7,602 bases of DNA, from positions 1 to 7,602 of the forward strand of contig JAHZEH010000088.1 in assembly GCA_019421925.1 (NCBI GenBank), in the 5' to 3' direction. The position numbers and the translations under genes were made by a program. A model generated the notes under the pieces. That model was not told the origin of the DNA, made no database searches, and saw only the letters and a list, made by a program, of their open reading frames with translations. Source of the stretch: Clostridia bacterium (GTDB lineage: Bacteria > Bacillota > Clostridia > Christensenellales > CALWSW01). Positions 1-4,497 of this stretch are shown here, piece after piece. Each line of letters opens with the position of its first letter. Within the stretch, counting starts at the first letter, position 1.

Positions 1-605
1 GTGCGGTCCGTGGGGTTGATATAGCACATGGCGGTGGACACCTTCTCCAGATCGCTCTGGGCCCCTTTGAGCGTAATGCTCTGAGGGGTGAGCTCGGGGT
101 CGCTGCGCCAATATCCCTCGGGCAGGCTCCCTTCAAACTGCACCTCCACAGGCACAGTGATCGTTGAGAGCACGTCGATCTCCAGATTGAGGTTGGAGGG
201 CGAGACCGAGACTACGGTGACGTCTGACACATTGGCTGTGGCGGTCTTGCGCAGGGTGTATTGTCCGGCGCTGTTGATGTTTTTGAGGTCCACCACCACC
301 ATGATGTTTTCGTTGGTCACCTCGCCATACATTCTGGCCGGAACAGAGGCCGTCACCGAGACGTTTTTCAGCAATTCCTCCTTGTCCCCGCGCACAATCA
401 ACCCGTTTCGCGTGAGCAAATCCTCGTTGATAAAGGTGACCTCCACATCGCGGATGGTCTTTTCCCGCAGGGGGTTTTCCACATTAAGCACGTAGCTCCA
501 GAGCAAAACGCCAAAGAGGAGGGAAGCCACCTTGATCATGGTGTTCCTGCGCAGGAAGCGCGAGACCTTGCCCGGATTGTTGTTTCCCGCGTCACTTTTT
601 TTCAT
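1..605 (-). CDS. cdaR: CdaR, YbbR-domain regulator of c-di-AMP synthase (partial, C-terminus off window)
   Basis: This is the N-terminal 201 codons of a YbbR-domain protein; the reading frame stays open to the left edge. The ATG at 605-603 follows GGAGG (617-613) with a 7-nt spacer. The start lies inside the last codons of cdaA, a 14-bp overlap that implies translational coupling. A short basic cytoplasmic N-terminus is followed by one membrane helix at about residues 24-41 (IKVASLLFGVLLWSYVLNVE). After it comes beta-rich sequence typical of tandem YbbR repeats: one from about residue 45 to 130, a second starting near 140. Known role of the family: CdaR is anchored in the membrane, exposes its YbbR domains outside, and binds CdaA to modulate c-di-AMP synthesis. 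The usual downstream neighbour is glmM, which would lie off the window. Family assignment is firm from sequence plus position behind cdaA; domain limits are approximate. Confidence 0.93.
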   Translation of the reverse strand, partial: MKKSDAGNNNPGKVSRFLRRNTMIKVASLLFGVLLWSYVLNVENPLREKTIRDVEVTFINEDLLTRNGLIVRGDKEELLKNVSVTASVPARMYGEVTNENIMVVVDLKNINSAGQYTLRKTATANVSDVTVVSVSPSNLNLEIDVLSTITVPVEVQFEGSLPEGYWRSDPELTPQSITLKGAQSDLEKVSTAMCYINPTDR

Positions 606-1443
606 CTTTTTTCCTCCGTTTAAAGAGCGAGGGCCGTTTGGAGGATTCGCCGCTGACATAGATATCCCGCAGAATCTCCATGATCTGCTCCTCGTCTAAA
701 TAACGGCTGAGCTTGCCGTCGTACGCCATAGAGATGACCCCACTCTCCTCCGACACCACAAAGGCGTGGCAGTCCGAGACCTCGGAGACGCCCAGCGCCG
801 CCCGGTGGCGGGTGCCCAGCTGACGGGAGATGGTGTTGTTGTCCGAAAGGGGCAGGAAGCAGCCTGCCGCCACCACGGTGGAGCCGCGCAGAATGGTGGC
901 GCCGTCGTGCAGGGGGGTGTTGGGTGCGAAGATATTTTCCAGCATGGCGGCGGAAACCATGCCGTCGATGCGCGTACCGGTGGAGACGATGTCGGCCAGG
1001 CCGGTCTGATGCTCCAGGATAATGAGAGCCCCCACCTTGCGGGCCGCCATGTTTTTCATGGCGGTGGTCAGCTCCTTCATGAACTGCTGAATGGCCGTAT
1101 CCTCATCCTCGCCGGAGCGGTGGAACAGTTTGCCTCTGCCTATCTGTTCCAGCGCGCGGCGCAGCTCCGGCTGGAAAATGACCACCAGGGCGATCGCGCC
1201 GGCACGGATGGCCTGGTCGAGCAGCCAGGTGATGGTCTGCAGATTGATCCACTTGCTGATACTGGTAGCAAGCAAAAGAACCGCCAGGCCCTTGAGAACC
1301 TGAACGGCGCGCGTCCCCCGCGTCAAAAGCAGCAGCCTGTATATCAGATAAGCAACGATGAGGATATCAATCGCGTCGCGGATGCTGAACTGCATAAATC
1401 CGCTGGAGACCATATCCACAATCGTGCTCCAAATCTCCGCCAA
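592..1443 (-). CDS. cdaA: CdaA, membrane-bound diadenylate cyclase (c-di-AMP synthase)
   Basis: CdaA condenses two ATP into cyclic di-AMP at the membrane; c-di-AMP controls potassium and osmolyte uptake and cell-wall homeostasis. The protein (283 aa from this start) has three N-terminal hydrophobic helices, then the conserved linker FQPELRRALEQIGRG, then the DAC domain. The catalytic DGA motif (in TPLHDGATIL, about residues 180-182) and the RHR motif (in GTRHRAALG, about 212-214) are both intact. The length is close to the 273 aa of B. subtilis CdaA. The C-terminus is a lysine/arginine-rich tail. No ATG fits the N-terminus. I chose TTG at 1443-1441 because GAGGTGG (1456-1450) sits 6 nt upstream; an in-frame TTG at 1458 would add five residues but would place that ribosome site inside the gene. 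The gene starts a two-gene unit with cdaR. Identity is near certain; the start is likely. Confidence 0.96.
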   Translation of the reverse strand: MAEIWSTIVDMVSSGFMQFSIRDAIDILIVAYLIYRLLLLTRGTRAVQVLKGLAVLLLATSISKWINLQTITWLLDQAIRAGAIALVVIFQPELRRALEQIGRGKLFHRSGEDEDTAIQQFMKELTTAMKNMAARKVGALIILEHQTGLADIVSTGTRIDGMVSAAMLENIFAPNTPLHDGATILRGSTVVAAGCFLPLSDNNTISRQLGTRHRAALGVSEVSDCHAFVVSEESGVISMAYDGKLSRYLDEEQIMEILRDIYVSGESSKRPSLFKRRKKDEKK

Positions 1444-1481
1444 AAAAGTCCACCTCAAATCTGATGATGATGCGCATTTCG

Positions 1482-1490
1482 ATTATAGCA
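1482..1490 (-). promoter_or_regulatory. Extended -10 sigma-A promoter of cdaA-cdaR
   Basis: On the minus strand TGC (1490-1488) directly precedes a perfect TATAAT (1487-1482), giving an extended -10 element. I see no good -35 hexamer 17 bp further upstream, which is tolerated when the TGn extension is present. Transcription would start near 1475, leaving about a 32-nt leader that contains the GAGGTGG ribosome site. It lies just past the terminator at 1554-1583, so cdaA-cdaR appears to be an independent unit. Confidence 0.65.
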
Positions 1491-1553
1491 TAGTTCCCCT
1501 CCCTTCGTGTAGTTTGAACTTGATAAAACATTGGAAAGATTTGCCCCTGCACG

Positions 1554-1583
1554 CCAAAAGCCGCCGGGAAAGGCGGCTTTTGG
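1554..1583 (-). terminator. Perfect 12-bp hairpin terminator behind the Spo0E-like gene
   Basis: CCAAAAGCCGCC (1554-1565) and GGCGGCTTTTGG (1572-1583) are exact inverted repeats around a 6-nt loop. Read on the minus strand, the stem ends in GGCGGCTTTT about 30 bp after the stop codon of the gene at 1614-1865. The A/T ends make the hairpin symmetric, so it could also stop transcription on the plus strand. The U-run beyond the stem is short, which weakens it as a strict intrinsic terminator. Confidence 0.75.
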
Positions 1584-1613
1584 TATTTGGGGACCAAATT
1601 CTCAGTTGCTGGG

Positions 1614-1865
1614 TTACCGATGCTTCTCCTGCGGCAGGCCGGCGTCGAATTCAACCGGGCTCTCCTCCGCCGCCAGCAGCGCCTGCTGTTCCATCAAATC
1701 CTTCTCTATCTCGCGGGAAAGTTCACCGACAATCCGATTTTGCTCATTCAAACGATTGCTACTGAGAGTACCGCTTTGCATAAATTCTTCTTCAGCATAT
1801 TGGTTGAGTTTGCGCCTTTCATTCTGCAGTTTTCGTTTTAATTTTGCAAGATCGGCAGCTTTCAT
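1614..1865 (-). CDS. Small helical protein, possibly a divergent Spo0E-like protein
   Basis: This is an 83-aa, highly charged protein with no membrane segment or signal peptide. ATG at 1865 follows a purine-rich site with GGGGG at 1879-1875 and a 9-nt spacer. The sequence predicts a helical hairpin: helix 1 at about residues 5-30 (LAKLKRKLQNERRKLNQYAE), a turn around SGTLSS (31-36), helix 2 at about 37-66, then an acidic, Pro-containing tail. The layout (helix, G-x-LSS turn, helix) recalls the Spo0E family of small phosphatases that dephosphorylate Spo0A~P in Bacillus. However, the family's SQELD signature aligns here with NRIVG, so the catalytic pentapeptide is not recognisable. It could equally be an unrelated short coiled-coil protein. 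It is a single-gene unit ending at the hairpin at 1554-1583. That it is a gene is likely; the family is a weak inference. Confidence 0.6.
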   Translation of the reverse strand: MKAADLAKLKRKLQNERRKLNQYAEEEFMQSGTLSSNRLNEQNRIVGELSREIEKDLMEQQALLAAEESPVEFDAGLPQEKHR

Positions 1866-1903
1866 GAATACTTTCCCCCTTTAGTAACATGGTGTACGGT
1901 AAA

Positions 1904-1922
1904 CAGTAATCGAAAATTACTG
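1904..1922. repeat. Inverted repeat in the leader of the Spo0E-like gene
   Basis: CAGTAAT (1904-1910) and ATTACTG (1916-1922) are exact inverted repeats around CGAAA. The repeat lies 39-57 bp upstream of the start codon at 1865 on the minus strand. A further CAGTAA occurs at 1963-1968. It could be an operator or a leader hairpin. There is no U-run that would make it a terminator. Function unknown. Confidence 0.4.
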
Positions 1923-1974
1923 ATTTCGCACAATATATAAGCTCTCTATCATGAAATCCTTCCAGTAACAGAAC

Positions 1975-1991
1975 TTCGACATTTTTCGTCG
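1975..1991 (-). promoter_or_regulatory. Candidate Spo0A box pair
   Basis: TTCGACA at 1975-1981 is the complement of TGTCGAA, an exact match to the Spo0A-box core. Ten bases on, TTCGTCG (1985-1991) matches six of seven positions. The pair lies about 110 bp upstream of the Spo0E-like start and just upstream of the weak promoter for the DUF3006 gene at 2001-2030. An exact 7-mer can arise by chance in a gap of this size, at a rate of a few per cent, so this is suggestive only. Confidence 0.35.
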
Positions 1992-2000
1992 GTTCCCTGC

Positions 2001-2030
2001 TTGATAAGATATTGTAAAATTTTTTATACG
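2001..2030 (+). promoter_or_regulatory. Weak promoter candidate for the DUF3006 gene
   Basis: TTGATA (2001-2006) resembles a -35 element and TATACG (2025-2030) a poor -10, with an 18-bp spacer in AT-rich sequence. It would give a leader of about 105 nt before the ATG at 2145. An exact direct repeat TTTTTCCGG follows at 2031-2039 and 2042-2050, one helical turn apart. No better sigma-A pair is visible closer to the gene. Confidence 0.3.
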
Positions 2031-2144
2031 TTTTTCCGGCCTTTTTCCGGAAATTTCATAGAAAATTCATATCTTTTCTTCCCCAATAATGGTATTCTTA
2101 ATAATAATCTCAAATACTTCCAAATAGAAAGAAGGCACATTTCC

Positions 2145-2360
2145 ATGCGGGTCATCGTAGATAGAATAGAGAACGGCTATGCGGTCTGCGAACTTGAGAA
2201 CGGCTCCTTTCAGACGTTCCCAATGAGCGAACTACCCGCGGGCTGTCTTGAGGGGAGTGTACTTATTTGGGAAGATTCAGCATGGGAATTAGATTTATCA
2301 GCCGAAATAGACCGGAAAGAGAAAGTTCAACATCTGCTAGATTCTCTTTTTGAAAATTGA
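2145..2360 (+). CDS. DUF3006 family small protein
   Basis: This is a 71-aa protein that opens with MRVIVDRIENGYAVCELENG, the hallmark of DUF3006 (I/V-DR-x-E-x2-x-A-V-x-E-x2-G). The middle (about 24-48) is a short beta-rich stretch, and the end is a charged helix, EIDRKEKVQHLLDSLFEN, also typical of the family. The length matches the usual 65-75 aa. The frame is open further upstream to 2001, but that extension is AT-rich and unlike the family. ATG 2145 is preceded by GAAAGAAGG (2127-2135) with a 9-nt spacer, so this start is preferred. The molecular function of DUF3006 is unknown; members often sit beside ComEC-like metallo-beta-lactamase genes, but none is visible here. The next gene, marR, is in the same direction 202 bp on, with no clear terminator between them. 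Confidence 0.85.
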   Translation: MRVIVDRIENGYAVCELENGSFQTFPMSELPAGCLEGSVLIWEDSAWELDLSAEIDRKEKVQHLLDSLFEN

Positions 2361-2409
2361 CAAATTATTGCAAAACCCGCAAAATTCCCCCATTTATACT
2401 TCCCCGTAA

Positions 2410-2438
2410 TTGACATTGCATCTTTTTTCTATTAACAT
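2410..2438 (+). promoter_or_regulatory. Sigma-A promoter of marR
   Basis: A perfect -35 TTGACA (2410-2415) is followed, after exactly 17 bp, by TAACAT (2433-2438), which matches four of six -10 positions. Transcription would begin near 2445, giving an AT-rich leader of about 118 nt before the marR ATG. The -10 element is covered by the palindrome at 2434-2449. Confidence 0.65.
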
Positions 2439-2449
2439 GAATTCATGTT
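2434..2449. promoter_or_regulatory. Palindromic operator, probable MarR autoregulatory site
   Basis: AACATGAATTCATGTT is a perfect 16-bp palindrome overlapping the -10 element and the expected transcription start of marR. MarR-family dimers bind palindromes of this size and commonly repress their own promoters by this placement. Two extra ATGTT-type half-sites (ATGTTTTG at 2485-2492 and 2507-2514, 22 bp apart) lie in the leader. Binding by the adjacent MarR protein is inference. Confidence 0.6.
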
Positions 2450-2562
2450 GTTTTACGTATCTATACAGAGCTATTCATTTTAAGATGTTTTGAGATTAAT
2501 TATTCCATGTTTTGTTTGTTTATAAATCTACGATCTTGTAAATTTCAGGAGGTTTATCAGCT

Positions 2563-2997
2563 ATGCAGACTCGGGCTACCAACGAGGAAATGTCGGAACG
2601 CATTACTCGCTATTATCTCATGCACCGCAGCGTACTCAAATCCCTTATGAAGGTCGGTAAAATGCCTCTGGCTCAGTACCATATCCTGAGCCTGCTGGCG
2701 GAAAACAACAGTATGCGCATGGGGGAGATCTCCCAGCTCATGGCCATCTCCCGTCCCAACCTGACTCCCCTTGTGGATAAACTGGTCACGATGAATTATG
2801 TCCAGCGCATTGCCGACGGCCACGACCGGCGCGTAACCTACATCACCATCACTAAGGAGGGCACGGCCGCCCTCAACAACGAGCGCAAGCTCATCACCGA
2901 GAGCGTCTCCCGCTTCACGGACAAACTCTCCGACGAGGACTGCGCCCGCCTGGCCAACGCTCTGGATACCCTGAACGATATCTCCTCCCGCTTCTAG
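2563..2997 (+). CDS. MarR-family winged-helix transcriptional regulator
   Basis: This is a 144-aa protein, a normal length for MarR. AGGAGG (2547-2552) lies 10 nt before the ATG. N-terminal helices (about 8-33) and C-terminal helices (about 103-143) would form the dimer interface. The winged helix-turn-helix spans about 36-98, with the recognition helix in SRPNLTPLVDKL (63-74) and the wing tip in DGHDRR (85-90), followed by the usual YITITKEG. There is a single cysteine (C127), so a two-cysteine redox switch is unlikely. Its ligand cannot be read from the sequence. The perfect palindrome over its own -10 element points to autorepression. No obvious target gene follows: the downstream genes are convergent, so any other targets lie elsewhere. 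The stop codon shares a CTAG tetranucleotide with the stop of the convergent small ger-operon gene. Confidence 0.93.
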   Translation: MQTRATNEEMSERITRYYLMHRSVLKSLMKVGKMPLAQYHILSLLAENNSMRMGEISQLMAISRPNLTPLVDKLVTMNYVQRIADGHDRRVTYITITKEGTAALNNERKLITESVSRFTDKLSDEDCARLANALDTLNDISSRF

Positions 2998-3173
2998 CCG
3001 GAGCACAGCACGCGCATAAGGAATGCGCCGGCCACCAGCAAACACAAAAGCCCCGCGCCCGCGGCGGCTTTTTTATTTTCCGCCTTTCCCTTTTTCTTCC
3101 AGCACAGGACGGCGTATAGAAAAGCGTACCCCACGGAAAAAAGGGCCGCCGCGCCGCCGATCCACAGTCCCAT
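2994..3173 (-). CDS. Small two-helix membrane protein, candidate ger-receptor D subunit
   Basis: This is a 59-aa open frame just under common ORF-length cut-offs. The ATG at 3173-3171 follows AGGAGG with a 6-nt spacer. The ribosome site overlaps the gerC stop codon at 3186-3184, so it is the fourth gene of the germination operon and probably coupled to gerC. The protein is a clean hydrophobic hairpin: helix 1 at about 4-25 (WIGGAAALFSVGYAFLYAVL and on), a very basic loop KKKGKAENKK (26-35), and helix 2 at about 36-53 (AAAGAGLLCLLVAGAFLM). By the positive-inside rule, both ends face away from the cytoplasm. Known: some Bacillus ger operons carry a small two-helix 'D' gene that modulates receptor activity. 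I assign that role by position and architecture only; no sequence homology could be tested. A hairpin terminator for marR overlaps codons 34-43. Confidence 0.7.
   Translation of the reverse strand: MGLWIGGAAALFSVGYAFLYAVLCWKKKGKAENKKAAAGAGLLCLLVAGAFLMRVLCSG
3046..3074 (+). terminator. Intrinsic terminator of marR, inside the convergent small gene
   Basis: AAAAGCC-CCGC (3046-3056) pairs with GCGG-(C bulge)-GGCTTTT (3061-3072) around a 4-nt loop, followed on the plus strand by TTTTTTATTTT from 3069. This is a GC-rich stem plus U-run about 50 bp after the marR stop. On the minus strand the exit is TTTTGTGTTT, so the hairpin may also work weakly against the germination operon. It lies wholly within the coding sequence of the small membrane protein. 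Confidence 0.7.
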
Positions 3174-3183
3174 CCGGCACCTC

Positions 3184-4497
3184 CTAATCCTGATAGTTCG
3201 GTTGACTTTTCAACAGCTGGAAGGACACCTCCCACTCAACTTCCAGTTCACTGAGCGCGCTGCCCCAATCGTACTCCTCCCAACTCTGTTTCCTGCTGAA
3301 TTTTTTGACGGCGTATCTGCCAAAGCCCAAACTGTCGCATCCGCCCAGGCGGCAGATCTGCTCCACCCCCTCCAGCCCGTCGTGCACATATTGAGCGATC
3401 ATCCCCTCGATCTCGCTGTCGCTCAGTCCAATGTCCTGAGAGAACTCGTCCTCCTTAACACCCGTAATAATCTCCCCCTGGAGGGATATCCTGACATACG
3501 CGCTGGGATTGGGATCAAGATACAGGTCAACCCTTGGGCCCGCTTGGGCGTTGATATTCAGTGTGATTCCTTTCTCCCCCGCCGCCCGGCTGATCGTAAC
3601 GCGGGCGGCCTCAAAATCGCCCCGTCCTATCATCAAAAACTGGGTCTGGTTCTTGTCCAGCTTGTTGACCATAACGCCGCCTTTGAAGAGGGCAGCGCCG
3701 CCAATCTCGCTCTCCATCCCTCCCTCGCGCAGCATCTCCCCGGCGAATCCCTGTACCTTAAAACGCAGCTGAGGCTCCTCCTCGCCCTGTCCCAACTCCG
3801 CCTGGGCGGGTTGATCCTGTTTATTCTCCCCCTGCCTTTCCTCTCCAGCCTCCCCATTCTCCTCTTTTTTCTTCTCCTGGTCGGCCTCCTCCACCTTTTT
3901 ATTGTGAGCTCCATAAGCCACAACCGGATCGTAGGTGTCGCCGGACTGCCCTTCGTAGTACTGGGCCAGATTGCTGTCCAGGAAGGAGGCATTGCTGGCC
4001 GGCAGCAGAAACAGATCGCTGATAAGACGGCTCGGCGTGACGGAGGGCTCGAATTCCAGCCCCTTTAAGAACTCCTCTGCGCTGGGGTTGGCCACCAAAA
4101 TGGAGGCTGTCTGGCGTATTTTCAGCTCCCGGGGCCCATCGTCAAAGAGCCTCTGCATCGCCCCGCTGCGCGCAGTCTCCTCTGAACAGACCACAAGCGT
4201 AATATGGGTGAAATCCAACAGCCAGGGGAGCGAGGAGTCCAATACCTCCTTCGCCTCAAAGATGGTATCCGCCTCTGCGGATAGCAGGAAAAATCCCTGG
4301 GAGCCCCCCTCCTCGCTGTTTGAGGAGTCGTTCGGGACGACAAAAGAGAATCGGAAGGCACTCGTCTCCCCCAAATCTACCCCCACTGCCACGGGATAGC
4401 ACTGATCGTCAATGTGCAGCGCGTCGTAGCATCCACTCAGAAGCGCGCACATCAAGGAGAGCGCCACAGCCCCCCATCTTTTAAGCCTGTTGTTCAT
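3184..4497 (-). CDS. gerC: Spore germination receptor C subunit, GerAC-type lipoprotein
   Basis: This 437-aa protein is the lipoprotein subunit of the nutrient germinant receptor in the spore inner membrane. A basic N-terminus and hydrophobic helix (about 1-22) end in the lipobox LSGC, with the lipidated cysteine at residue 23, followed by YDALHIDDQCYPVAVGVD, close to the usual GerAC start (G-C-W/Y-D-x-x-E/D-I). Family-like stretches include PSRLISDLF and, at the end, IGLSDSEIEGMIAQYVHDGL and SLGFGRYAVKKF. Residues about 200-242 form a Glu/Lys/Gln-rich low-complexity insert between the first domain and the rest. The frame is open upstream to 4623, but ATG 4497 has GAGAGGAAAG just before it and starts the signal peptide directly. 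The gene overlaps gerB by 17 bp, indicating coupling. Which germinant the receptor senses cannot be predicted. Confidence 0.93.
   Translation of the reverse strand: MNNRLKRWGAVALSLMCALLSGCYDALHIDDQCYPVAVGVDLGETSAFRFSFVVPNDSSNSEEGGSQGFFLLSAEADTIFEAKEVLDSSLPWLLDFTHITLVVCSEETARSGAMQRLFDDGPRELKIRQTASILVANPSAEEFLKGLEFEPSVTPSRLISDLFLLPASNASFLDSNLAQYYEGQSGDTYDPVVAYGAHNKKVEEADQEKKKEENGEAGEERQGENKQDQPAQAELGQGEEEPQLRFKVQGFAGEMLREGGMESEIGGAALFKGGVMVNKLDKNQTQFLMIGRGDFEAARVTISRAAGEKGITLNINAQAGPRVDLYLDPNPSAYVRISLQGEIITGVKEDEFSQDIGLSDSEIEGMIAQYVHDGLEGVEQICRLGGCDSLGFGRYAVKKFSRKQSWEEYDWGSALSELEVEWEVSFQLLKSQPNYQD

Noticed and set aside
766..1464. A 232-codon plus-strand frame opposite cdaA.
   Set aside because: CdaA on the minus strand has its catalytic motifs and full family length; the antisense product has low-complexity composition and no start signal.
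2439..2495. A possible 18-codon leader peptide starting at the ATG within the marR palindrome.
   Set aside because: It has no ribosome site, would start at or before the predicted transcript start, and shows no attenuation structure.
2915..3235. A 106-codon minus-strand frame across the marR end and the gerC end.
   Set aside because: It is Arg/Cys-rich without a ribosome site. The neighbouring frame at 2994-3173 has the AGGAGG site and membrane-helix composition and is the better gene.
3202..4068. A 288-codon plus-strand frame opposite gerC.
   Set aside because: Shadow of gerC; its leucine-rich stretch is only the complement of the Glu/Lys-rich insert, so the apparent membrane segments are artefacts.
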